Of a DNA stretch of 64,000 nt, positions 8,801-18,520 are shown one piece after another. Origin of the DNA: Meira nashicola (taxonomy: Eukaryota > Basidiomycota > Exobasidiomycetes > Exobasidiales > Brachybasidiaceae); contig BCJU01000001.1 in the NCBI GenBank assembly GCA_001600355.1, forward strand, positions 1,447,178 to 1,511,177, in the 5' to 3' direction. The notes beneath the pieces were generated by a model. That model saw nothing but the letters and a program-made list of their open reading frames with translations. It searched no databases and was not told where the DNA came from. How positions within the stretch are numbered: position 1 is the first letter of the stretch; the number at the start of each line of letters is the position of its first letter. A program made the position numbers and the translations under genes.

Positions 8801-11800
8801 TTACGAAGGTGATTGCTTCCACTTTGGCGCTTTAGGAGACGTAATACCAACACCAATCGAACCAACAAAAATAACCGGTCTATGATCCGATCTACCTTCC
8901 AACATTCGCATCTCTCGATCATTTAAACTTTTGTATAATAAACATTCAATCTCACCTTTACGTGGACCGATTAATTCAGGTAATTGTTGATGATGTTTGT
9001 TGTTTTCTAATTCACTTGATCCAAATCCACTTTTACCTCCATTACCTCCAGATAAATTAATCGGTACTTCTTTCGTCATTCCAGATCGAAATGCAAAATT
9101 TGCCAACGCATTCGCAACAGAATTTTGTGATGTCATCAATGGAGACAATAAATCATTCCATCTTGATGGCCTTCTAGGTGAATTGGTATCAGGGTCAGAT
9201 TGTAAAACGGTTTTACCAGAACGTGAGACAGATGAACGTTTGTTCGCATTCAGATTCACATTTATTTTCTCTTCTGCCGCAGAAGGTGAATTGGCATAAT
9301 CGACTCCAATCACAGCATTACTTGGTTGATTATCAATCGTAGTTTGACCTGAAGATAAAGGATCATTAACTTCTTGACCCAAAGGTGAAGTGCTAGGTTT
9401 CCTAGGACGTATGCGATCAAGATTTAAACTCGTTCGACGTGGTGCGATTGTTGGACTTCCATTTTGCTTAGCCATCTTTGAAGGTTGAAAGGCCGTAAAA
9501 GCACTATCGGCAGATTTGCTCGTGACCGGAAGTTCAGTTGCACTCATCGTTCGCTTTGCAACCTTGCGTCCTTCTAAAGGATCGGTAGCAGTAAGTGGTT
9601 CAATTCCTGCAATGGTGGTAGATCTCTTCATCGTTTTCATTTGCAATTGTTTGTCAATTGATGCAGTCGAAGGAAGATGTTTTCTGCCATACCATTTCCG
9701 TTTGGGAGATTGAGGCACGGGTGGAGCTGAAGTAACGGGCACAACTGTAGCTGCACTATCGATTTGTGGTTGTGGTTCAACTCCAGCAGAATGTTGCGTT
9801 CCATAATCTTGTCTTCCATGTAAGCGAGAGAAAGCATTGGACAGTGCAGTAGTCAACCTGCTTGGTCGTAAATTAGAATTGGCATGATGCAAATCTCCAT
9901 GTTCATCCTCCTCGTCAACTTCTATAGGCACATTTGATTTCCATAAAACACGATCACACCAAGAAGGAACACGTTGTTTTGCACTGGTATCGTATGGTTG
10001 TTGTTCGATAGGTAATTCAACTCCGTTTGAATCAGAAGTTTGATCGGCAAAAGTTACAACGCTTGATCTTCTGGGAGCTTGCACTAATCCAGGTACATTA
10101 CTCGTTCCCGCTTCTCCGCTCATAGGTTGATAAATTAGAGAGCTTGCATGACTGGCCGATTTGATCATATTGCCGTTTGATGCATTTGAGCTTTGTGATT
10201 CGTTCGTAATAATTTTACGTACCGGAACGTGTTGTTCATCAGCAGAAGAATATAATCGTCCATTCTTTTTTTGTGCATCTTTGCTTTTCGTCTCAGCGGA
10301 AAATTGTGATCCTGCCGAAGAAGAGCGTAAACGTGCACCATTAACATCTTTATCGTTGAATTTCTTTGGATTTTGTTCATTATTGACGTGATGATTAACG
10401 GCTCCTACAGCCGATTGAACAACACTAAAGATCCTCTTTCTTGCTTTGATCACTTTACCATGCATTCCTAGTCCTTCCGCTGCTGCTGTATTTTGAACAA
10501 CTACAGGATCAAAAGGTGAATCAGGTGAAGTTACGTTACTGGACTCATCCGCTTCAGAAATATTGCCGGCAGAAGATGAATGTAAATTTGATGAAATCGA
10601 ACTAGTATCGTCATCATCTTGATCGTTAGAAAGATGTCCAAATGAAGAAGGTGCAGTAATCGGAGTGACAGGTTCGAATGTATCAATTGATCCTTCACCT
10701 CCCTCATTTACCGATGATCCATTCGGAAAAATTTCTGCTCCTGCACCTTTTCTTTTCTTTGCGGCAGCACGTTCTTCGTTCTTTTTAGCTTTGATAGTTT
10801 TTAGAACGTCATACTTGAACGTAGGAGGAAACTTGATCGGTGCTTCCTTAAAACCGTTAAAGATATGAGGTTGTTCTCGCATAATCTTCTTCAATTGATC
10901 GAATGCGAGAGCGTGATCGTATTGTTGCTTTTTTATCAACCAGTCAGCATGTTGACGAGTGATATCCACGCGAAAATTTAAATCACCAAACCAAAATGCA
11001 TAATCGAAACTTTTTGTCAGATCATCATCATCATTCCGAGGATCATCTTTGGGCAAAAAGGTATCCACTTTTAATTCTTTTTTGATCTTTTCAACGTTCG
11101 CTATTCGCTCTGCAACCTTTCCTTCGTGAGCTGCCAAATGTGCATTGACGAACAAGAGTCTAGTTGAGCCTAGCTTTAAAGAAATGCCAACTGCTCCTTT
11201 ATTTCCTACTCTTCCAGAAAGTAAACCACTCTTTACGTGACCTTGACTACATCCCCTCACCCTACTCAAACATCCTCTCCAAACATATACAGCCGTATAC
11301 ATCATATAACACCGTTCTTTACATACTAATTCATATGCTCCAAGCGATAAAGGTGTTCCATCACTTTGAACGGTAACGTGATGTGCTCCTGAAAGACCTG
11401 GAATTCGAATTGCTAAACGATGGTGTGATCGTTTTGCTGCAGCAGCTGCAGCTGAAGGAGAAGAGGCAGAATGTGAGAGTGCTAAAAATGGAGAAATTGC
11501 CGATCCATCTTCAGATTCATGTGATTCATTTTCACTTCCGATTATGTTCCGTAGATGCATATCTATAGATTGCTTGAGCGGAGAAGCTGGACGTTTTGGA
11601 GGCGAACTAGATAGAGGAATGCCTGCTCGTTCTAATGCGCTTTCATCTGCTCCCGCTATTCCTAATCCTATTTGCTGTGGCGGAGATAGAGGCGAACTCG
11701 GAATCTTTCTTTGTGCATCATCTAGACGTTGCTTTGACAAAGTCCTCATCACTCTTTTGGGCACCATCAGATTTGTTCGTTTGTTTGGTGTTTCGCTTTT

Positions 11801-13465
11801 TTCGTTTATTGCAATCGGAAGAGAAGAGTTCGAAGGGGAAAGAGGTAAATTTGAGGAGGATGACTCTGGGCTTAAAACGCTTTTTGGGGTAGAAATGCCA
11901 TTGGTGATAATCGGAGGTAAGATGCTCCTATCAGAAGGTTGAGGTGTGGGCGATCTTGATAAAGAAGGAGATTGACCATCTTCAGGTGTATGCGTAGCAG
12001 AAGCAGGATATGGTAGACTATTGCTATGATTAGAAGATACCGCACTTGCCATCGCAAGACCTTTTGTTGCCGTTGCTTGAGCAAGTGGACCTCGACAAAG
12101 CCAATCTTCACACATTTCACTCCAACCTCTTCCTCCTCTTGCTTTGAGATTGTGAGGAGTAGAAGTATAATCTTTTGCCGAAAGTGGGAAAACATCATTG
12201 AATGGATCTTCATCATTCGTTACCACCACGCCAGGAGTTTTTGGTATGTCTGTTCCTTCTGCCATCTCTTTATCCTTCTCTTTTGCTTTTGCTTCACGTT
12301 CACGCTCTTTTGCCAAATCATGAGCTCTACTCTTGCTTCTACTTAAAGCGCCCAATTCTCCTGCCATTCCTACTCCAGTTGAGATACGTTTACCATCACC
12401 CCAAGGACATTCTTGACCTGCAATAACGATAATATGATAAGGATGAGCATCATCATGTGGTAATGGTGGTATTCTATCTTTTCTTGGTATTCCTTCTTGT
12501 CCGGATACGCCCATCCCTCTGTGCTTCCGCTGTTTTGGCTTTTCAGGCGATAAATTGTCATCCTCTTCTTCTTCGTCGCTACTCTCATCCCAGCCTGGTT
12601 CAGGTGGTATGTATTCTCCCACTCTACCAAGCAATACACCAAGATCTCCTTTTGGAACTGAATTTCCTTGGTTCCAAGTTATGATGCGCACTTTCACACT
12701 GGGTCTTTGAAGTTTGACCGATTCGGATTGCATTACTTTTTCCGACTCTAACTTTGGAGCTGGAGTGGAAGATTGTATGATTCTATCTGTAATTGACCAA
12801 GCTCCCATATTTGTTGTGTTTGAATTACCATCTTTTCCTTGTTGATTGGTAGAAGCAATTCCTGCTACGGGTAAATCTGGCAATAATAAAGCATCTGGAG
12901 GCGGTTGAACTTTTAATCCATCGGGGGCGTTTGGATGCCAAGAAGGCGCAACTGGCTTTGCACCTGCCAAGCTTGACCTACGCCTGCTTTGTTCCCGAAT
13001 CTGATTTTGCTCATTTTTATATCTTCGATGATGTAAATCGTTTGGAGAAGATTGTCTTCTTTTGTACGAACTTGAGCGCGTGATGGAAAATGCAGAAGAT
13101 GAAGCTAAAGGTGTTTTCATTTCATCTTCAAAACTTGCTCGTTTTGTTTGATCGGAATCTACGCTAATAATTCCTTCTTGTTCAAATGATCTTGCATTAC
13201 CTAAACTCATCAATCTGGCAGGCTTTGTCTTTCGTTTTGGGTTTGCATTTATCGTGTTATTTTGTTCCGTCATGCTGTGTTGTCGCCTGTGTAAATGCGG
13301 ATGAGGTATACCGATATGATGATGTTTACGTGTTACTTTAGATGCGTCAATGGATGTCCTTCGGGGCGGTGTTGAAGGAGGTGAATCGATGATTGATGTA
13401 CTTGCCTCTTGTTCTTCATTCACCCTTCCATCATGATTGCTTGCGTTATGTTGAGCGGAAGACAT
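8801..13465 (-). CDS. Inositol polyphosphate 5-phosphatase with long disordered insertions
   Basis: Removes the 5-phosphate from phosphoinositides or inositol phosphates; Mg-dependent endonuclease/exonuclease/phosphatase fold. 1,554 residues from ATG 13465. Catalytic blocks in order: ITWNQGN (about 262), AGQECPWGDG (about 354), GRVGNKGAVG and NAHLAAHEGK (about 770), FWFGDLNFRVD (about 825), PPTFKYDV, RVPSWCDRVLW (about 1168) and SDHRPV (about 1523). These are separated by Ser/Pro/Asn-rich insertions of roughly 300 residues (about 370-690, 890-1160 and 1190-1500), far longer than in yeast or animal enzymes of about 300 catalytic residues. A basic Ser-rich N-terminus precedes the domain. Single exon. 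Substrate preference and membrane recruitment cannot be read from the sequence. Confidence 0.9.
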   Translation of the reverse strand: MSSAQHNASNHDGRVNEEQEASTSIIDSPPSTPPRRTSIDASKVTRKHHHIGIPHPHLHRRQHSMTEQNNTINANPKRKTKPARLMSLGNARSFEQEGIISVDSDQTKRASFEDEMKTPLASSSAFSITRSSSYKRRQSSPNDLHHRRYKNEQNQIREQSRRRSSLAGAKPVAPSWHPNAPDGLKVQPPPDALLLPDLPVAGIASTNQQGKDGNSNTTNMGAWSITDRIIQSSTPAPKLESEKVMQSESVKLQRPSVKVRIITWNQGNSVPKGDLGVLLGRVGEYIPPEPGWDESSDEEEEDDNLSPEKPKQRKHRGMGVSGQEGIPRKDRIPPLPHDDAHPYHIIVIAGQECPWGDGKRISTGVGMAGELGALSRSKSRAHDLAKEREREAKAKEKDKEMAEGTDIPKTPGVVVTNDEDPFNDVFPLSAKDYTSTPHNLKARGGRGWSEMCEDWLCRGPLAQATATKGLAMASAVSSNHSNSLPYPASATHTPEDGQSPSLSRSPTPQPSDRSILPPIITNGISTPKSVLSPESSSSNLPLSPSNSSLPIAINEKSETPNKRTNLMVPKRVMRTLSKQRLDDAQRKIPSSPLSPPQQIGLGIAGADESALERAGIPLSSSPPKRPASPLKQSIDMHLRNIIGSENESHESEDGSAISPFLALSHSASSPSAAAAAAKRSHHRLAIRIPGLSGAHHVTVQSDGTPLSLGAYELVCKERCYMMYTAVYVWRGCLSRVRGCSQGHVKSGLLSGRVGNKGAVGISLKLGSTRLLFVNAHLAAHEGKVAERIANVEKIKKELKVDTFLPKDDPRNDDDDLTKSFDYAFWFGDLNFRVDITRQHADWLIKKQQYDHALAFDQLKKIMREQPHIFNGFKEAPIKFPPTFKYDVLKTIKAKKNEERAAAKKRKGAGAEIFPNGSSVNEGGEGSIDTFEPVTPITAPSSFGHLSNDQDDDDTSSISSNLHSSSAGNISEADESSNVTSPDSPFDPVVVQNTAAAEGLGMHGKVIKARKRIFSVVQSAVGAVNHHVNNEQNPKKFNDKDVNGARLRSSSAGSQFSAETKSKDAQKKNGRLYSSADEQHVPVRKIITNESQSSNASNGNMIKSASHASSLIYQPMSGEAGTSNVPGLVQAPRRSSVVTFADQTSDSNGVELPIEQQPYDTSAKQRVPSWCDRVLWKSNVPIEVDEEDEHGDLHHANSNLRPSRLTTALSNAFSRLHGRQDYGTQHSAGVEPQPQIDSAATVVPVTSAPPVPQSPKRKWYGRKHLPSTASIDKQLQMKTMKRSTTIAGIEPLTATDPLEGRKVAKRTMSATELPVTSKSADSAFTAFQPSKMAKQNGSPTIAPRRTSLNLDRIRPRKPSTSPLGQEVNDPLSSGQTTIDNQPSNAVIGVDYANSPSAAEEKINVNLNANKRSSVSRSGKTVLQSDPDTNSPRRPSRWNDLLSPLMTSQNSVANALANFAFRSGMTKEVPINLSGGNGGKSGFGSSELENNKHHQQLPELIGPRKGEIECLLYKSLNDREMRMLEGRSDHRPVIFVGSIGVGITSPKAPKWKQSPS

Positions 13466-14460
13466 GATGATTCAGAAGCAAAACAACAATGTCTTTTTCG
13501 CTTAGGATGAATTTTCTTGCATATCACTAATACTCTTTAGGATTGATAGGTACTTCACTTGATAATAGAGAAAGACCTTACGATGAAACCAATCAACCAT
13601 CTGTCAAACATCCCCTTAAATCTCACTGATAAATGAACGTTCGTTTCTCTCCACGCGTGTATGTACATATCAGTTTTTTTTTTTTAGAAAAAGAAAAGGT
13701 GGAGCTTCGATTCGGGAAGAAAACCAGAGCATTTACTAGATCGGCGATTTTGCTCATGAGATGCACGCACTAACAAAGATCGACCTCACACATGCATAGG
13801 GTCTCCTATTCGTAGAAAAGTTGTGTACAAATAAGAATCTATTGTCAGATTAAATATAGACTATAGGAACGTTATAAGAAACAAACAACAGATCCTGTCC
13901 TCCCGCGTCTTTTTAGGAGTGGATTGAGATTCTTCTTTCATTTCTATCTTTAAGCTAATATCAAGCGTCGTAAGGATTGGCTGGAGGAAAGAGTTCGTCT
14001 CATTCTGTCCTCTTCCCTACATGTAGGAATCCTTTGTCTATTCCAAAAGAAGATCGATGAAGATCACCATCCTTTTTCACGTGTACCTAACGCGCTCCTA
14101 AAGTTGAATATGCTTTTTCAGGGAATATGATTTTTCTTTTGATTACGTACGAAAGCTTAATAAGCACGCGTTTAACCGTTCAAGGCCTGAAGTCTAAGAA
14201 GAAATAAAAATTAGCGGATTAAATTGTGTAAGATTTTTTAAAATATAGATGATTAGAACAAAGTCAGACGACCTATCATACGTTCACCAATATGTACACA
14301 TTTTCATCAATATGCTGAAAGAAAGAACGAAAATCAAGAATATATGACAAGGCTTTGAAACGGAAGAAGAGGTGGAGCTAATCAAACGTAAAAAGTGATC
14401 ATTTTTTTTGCTCGGAAACCGTCTTTCTTCTTTCGAGTGGAGTGGCGGAAGGGGATCATA
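13466..14460. other. Intergenic between divergent phosphatase and PPR genes
   Basis: About 1 kb of shared upstream DNA. ACGCGT hexamers occur at 13653-13658 and near 14165, and a poly-T run near 13674. No gene or structured RNA recognised. Confidence 0.5.
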
Positions 14461-17400
14461 ATGCGTATCGGCAACCTCAGACAAATCTCAAAGACGCTCT
14501 TGTCTTTGAATTCCAGAGCTTTACAACATAATGAACCTATCGCAAGGTCATATACCTCTATGCAAGCTCAAGATATTGAATATATTTGTGAAGCAGGTCC
14601 ATCACGACATAGAGGCACGATACAAAGCTATCACAGATATCCATCAATTAAAGCGACACCGAAAGAACATTATCGATCAGAGCAATCTTCGCATTCATTC
14701 AGCCTACGATCCAACCATGCTCCAGGGAATAAGAGTAAAGGAAGGATACGGATAAGTCCGATATCGTCAGTGAGCACCTCATCACATTTCACTCGCCTAC
14801 ATTCATCAATCGCTGAAATCCAAAATGACTCTCACACAACTCACATTTCGATCAAGAATGAAACAAAACCCGAAAAAAGGAAACATAATGCGATGAAGAA
14901 AGTCGAAAAAGAGGTAGAAAGAGTGCGGAAGCGGTATGCTCCCACAGCCCAGAATGCATTTACTGACGAACTTGGGTATTTGATTCGCTTATTCATTGCT
15001 TTGAATGAAGCTCATACAAGTCAAATTTTATCAAAAGATCGTCCGAGAATGGAAGAACTTTGTCTATCAATTGCTCAAGAAAGTCTAGATTTTTGTGAGC
15101 GATACAAGGATGCTGAAATCGCTGACGAAAATCAACAATTCAAATTTGAATGTCTCCGAGTTCAAGCAATCGCAAGTACTGAAGGTGCAAAAACTGCGTT
15201 TGACGCTCTAGAAAGCATACTCTACAGGTACTCTAGCATTATCGACAGTATCAGATCCGGTATGAGTCTACGATCAAAACAAATTGATTTGAATACTAAA
15301 GAATTGTTCAATTCCGTCCTTCTGGCTTTGCAACAAATTATGAATGCATGCTATTTTCAAGATATCAACAATTTAAACGAAGTGGCCAGAAGAATGTTGT
15401 TGAATGTAGTTGTTCTCGATTTGTTCTCAAATTCTTCTCCCGCCTTCCGGGGTAGGTATAATGACTTTCTAAGTAGGATCGATTCACCTTTGCAATTTAT
15501 CACTTCGCTCGTTGCCAAGAACACAAAAGATGTCAAACAGATGATTGAACCTGTCGACACATTATTGAATGCTTTGAGCTCTGGTGGTCGTCATCGAGAA
15601 GCTTTTCAAATATATATGTGGGCAGACCAGATCGGGATAGATCATAAAACGTCAATTTCAAAACGACTCATCATTCGATTAAACCAGAAAAACGAACAGA
15701 ATATGGCAGATGATGTCGAGAAGATCATGCAAATGGAATTACCTCATGCCAAGAATGATACTAGTAAAGACTCCGCACAACGTTTATCCGCGATACGATG
15801 CGCGAAACGTGGCGATTCACGAGGATTGGAGGATATTTTGAATGTCTTGTCTTACTTTGCAGGGCGAGACACAAAGAATAAAGAGGAGTTTGCTTATCGA
15901 ATGCGTTTGATAAATGCTTCGATTCGAGGCGAGGTAGAGGGATGTATTGCTCTTATGGAAACGAGATACGATTTTGGAGAAATTGTGCATGGTCTTGTTG
16001 AAGATTCGAGGAACGATCATAATACTGGAGAAATGCAGCTTAAACCAGAAGCGGGGCCAGAGCAATACAGAATTTTGATCAAAGCTCTGCTAAAGTCCGA
16101 CAAAGTCGGCGAAGCCGAATTAGTGATTGATCGAATGACTGAAAAGGGTATTCAAGTGCCGAAAGGAGTATGGATTCGTTTATTACGTGACTATGTAAGA
16201 CGAAATGATCTTTCGTCGGCTATTCCTCTCTTTGAAGATTTGAGCAAACAAGGCTACCCTGGTGACGCAGCATTTCTAGCAATGCTTTCTCTATTCGCAC
16301 GAAAAGGAGACGTTGAGAACGCGGGTCAGATTGTTCAACTTGCTTTATCTCAAAACTTTCAAGAAAAAGTTGCTCTTTACAATGGCTTACTACATGCACA
16401 CATTGAAGCACGCAGTTGGCAAGGTGCAGCCAAACTTTTTGAGACAATGCTCGTAGATCCGGATCCAAGCATTCGTCCGAACCAAAGATCGTATACGACG
16501 ATGTTACAAGCACACGTTGCTCAACGAATGCCAATTCAAAAGATAATTGCATTTTTCAGAAATATGATCAAAGCTGGATTTACACCTGATGCGCATATTT
16601 TTACCGTATTGCTCAGTTCTGCTTGGGATGCAAGGATTGCTCCAATTGCAGAGCAACTATTCACCATGGCAGAAAAAATGCTAGGCGGTAAAGGAAACAA
16701 AACCCATGGCAAGGGTGCAACCGCTCATCATTTCACAGTGATGATTAGAGGATATCTTGCCATACACGATGGCGAAACAGCAAAATCTTATTTTGATGAA
16801 TTGGAAGCACGTAAATTGCCCATCGATGGCACTCTTGCCAGGATCATTGTCGAAGGCTACGTTCGAGAAGAAAGTGTAGATGAGACTCTGGAGGAATACG
16901 ATGAAGGTGGAAATGCAAGAGGATTGGCAGCTGCTCAAGAATTAGCAAATCACTTTTCTCAAAAATTACCATCGGAGTATATCACCATTCAATGGCCATT
17001 ATTAAGATACGCAACGATGAAAGGTGATTCGTTTAGAATTCGAACCATTATTCAAGGCATGATTGATCGATCGATCGAAGTTCCTGTTGAGGCCTGGACG
17101 AATCTCATGGGCGCTTTTCGTCGTAATGAAGACGTGGATAACACTTTGCGAGTGTGGGACGTTGTCTTTTCCAAAGCCCTTGAACGAGAAGAACAAATTG
17201 CTCTTTTACCTTTTATCACAAAGAAGGTAGCGAATCAAGACCAAAATTCTGAAATTCGGGTTAAAGCAAGCATGAGACACGTTTTGTGCGCTCCTCTTTC
17301 AGAAATCATTCTTGCATTAAGAGATGCTAGAAGACCTGATGAAGTTGCAAAAATATGGACCGAATGTCGTCAATATGGATTTGCATTCGATAGTCATAAT

Positions 17401-18399
17401 TGGAACCATTTAGCAACTACATTACTTCAATCTGGTCGTATTTTGGATGCATGTGATATCGTCGAGAGAGTTTTAAATGTAGACCCTCCTCGCTATTGGT
17501 CAGAAGAATTGCAAATGCTTGCATATGAGCGTGCTTTGGAAGCCTATCGTAAAGATAAACAAGCTAAACGTTTGACAAAGGAGAATGAAAATGATCAAGA
17601 TATCACAACAGCAAGCGATCGTTTCGCATTTGAAGGTCAAACTGAAGCCCTATTCGGCGAAGAAGAAGAAATAGAGAAACGCAGCCAGTCAGGTCAAAAA
17701 ATTGAACGACACTTATTCCGCTTTCCAGCCGATGATCCATATGTTGAAATACCAGAGGATAGTCAAGACAACCTTGTTCCTTCAAGTGAGCCTGTGATCG
17801 AAGCTGAACAAGACGTAGAATCTGCAAATTTGGACGTAAATGAAATGATGGGACCATTGATAGCGCAAAAAGCCCTTGATAAAATTCGATCGCCTTGGTT
17901 CGCTCATTTTGAAACTATGGCAATGTTGAAGGAAATCATTGACGAAGGCGAAGATCAAGGTGGTGTGATTAAGCTACATTCATCCGATGATTCACAAGTT
18001 AATGATGGCTTTGCGCGAGGTACCATGATCACCGTACGACAATTATTAGAAACACATCCTCGTACTAAACAACTTTTGCTCTTGTTTGAACGTACTTTGG
18101 AGGACGTACGAAGAATGGATCGAAGACGAAACTTTAAAGATCGTACAAAATTGCGTGTTCCACGCTATCCAGTCCTTAATCGTGGATCAACAATGCTCCC
18201 AGATTCCGAAGATCCGAACAATTCTAGCTTGGGCTATGGTGTAGTAGGTAGAGAAGGCAATCATTTGGAGGAAGAAAAAGAGCATGACGAATACGATGAA
18301 GAGGAGAGATTTGAGGAAGAAGAAGATGACAATGTAAGGAAAGATCATCATGAAGAGGAGGAGGAGGAAGAAGGAGATTGGAGGTCAAAAAGGCTGTAA
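14461..18399 (+). CDS. Mitochondrial pentatricopeptide-repeat (PPR) protein
   Basis: Predicted organelle RNA-binding protein of 1,312 residues. ATG 14461 was chosen because the frame upstream begins only with GTG, and this start gives an Arg/Ser/Leu-rich, acid-poor presequence typical of mitochondrial import. The middle (about residues 520-820) reads as a series of about 35-residue helical hairpins with PPR character, for example YRILIKALLKSDKVGEAELV and YTTMLQAHVAQRMPIQKIIA. More divergent hairpins extend to about 1030. The C-terminus ends in a long Glu/Asp-rich tail (about 1270-1312). Family members stabilise, process or help translate mitochondrial transcripts; the target RNA cannot be told. 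Convergent with SAC3, 121 bp apart. Confidence 0.85.
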   Translation: MRIGNLRQISKTLLSLNSRALQHNEPIARSYTSMQAQDIEYICEAGPSRHRGTIQSYHRYPSIKATPKEHYRSEQSSHSFSLRSNHAPGNKSKGRIRISPISSVSTSSHFTRLHSSIAEIQNDSHTTHISIKNETKPEKRKHNAMKKVEKEVERVRKRYAPTAQNAFTDELGYLIRLFIALNEAHTSQILSKDRPRMEELCLSIAQESLDFCERYKDAEIADENQQFKFECLRVQAIASTEGAKTAFDALESILYRYSSIIDSIRSGMSLRSKQIDLNTKELFNSVLLALQQIMNACYFQDINNLNEVARRMLLNVVVLDLFSNSSPAFRGRYNDFLSRIDSPLQFITSLVAKNTKDVKQMIEPVDTLLNALSSGGRHREAFQIYMWADQIGIDHKTSISKRLIIRLNQKNEQNMADDVEKIMQMELPHAKNDTSKDSAQRLSAIRCAKRGDSRGLEDILNVLSYFAGRDTKNKEEFAYRMRLINASIRGEVEGCIALMETRYDFGEIVHGLVEDSRNDHNTGEMQLKPEAGPEQYRILIKALLKSDKVGEAELVIDRMTEKGIQVPKGVWIRLLRDYVRRNDLSSAIPLFEDLSKQGYPGDAAFLAMLSLFARKGDVENAGQIVQLALSQNFQEKVALYNGLLHAHIEARSWQGAAKLFETMLVDPDPSIRPNQRSYTTMLQAHVAQRMPIQKIIAFFRNMIKAGFTPDAHIFTVLLSSAWDARIAPIAEQLFTMAEKMLGGKGNKTHGKGATAHHFTVMIRGYLAIHDGETAKSYFDELEARKLPIDGTLARIIVEGYVREESVDETLEEYDEGGNARGLAAAQELANHFSQKLPSEYITIQWPLLRYATMKGDSFRIRTIIQGMIDRSIEVPVEAWTNLMGAFRRNEDVDNTLRVWDVVFSKALEREEQIALLPFITKKVANQDQNSEIRVKASMRHVLCAPLSEIILALRDARRPDEVAKIWTECRQYGFAFDSHNWNHLATTLLQSGRILDACDIVERVLNVDPPRYWSEELQMLAYERALEAYRKDKQAKRLTKENENDQDITTASDRFAFEGQTEALFGEEEEIEKRSQSGQKIERHLFRFPADDPYVEIPEDSQDNLVPSSEPVIEAEQDVESANLDVNEMMGPLIAQKALDKIRSPWFAHFETMAMLKEIIDEGEDQGGVIKLHSSDDSQVNDGFARGTMITVRQLLETHPRTKQLLLLFERTLEDVRRMDRRRNFKDRTKLRVPRYPVLNRGSTMLPDSEDPNNSSLGYGVVGREGNHLEEEKEHDEYDEEERFEEEEDDNVRKDHHEEEEEEEGDWRSKRL

Positions 18400-18520
18400 T
18401 CCTTTGCACGTTAATACCACTCATACATTTGTACTTTAAATAACAATTGCAATGCTGATTTCATAAAAATTGAAATGTTTGAAATTGATAAAAAGGATAA
18501 AAGTACATGCTAAAAATACA

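Noticed and set aside
13361..13367. An exact TCGGGGC (array promoter box) inside the 5-phosphatase gene, and GCCCCGT at 32473 inside MET17
   Set aside because: Both are within coding sequence, not near a start; they represent the expected background for the heptamer.
14395..14460. Upstream start of the PPR protein at 14395
   Set aside because: The codon is GTG and the extension is not presequence-like; ATG 14461 gives a typical mitochondrial leader.
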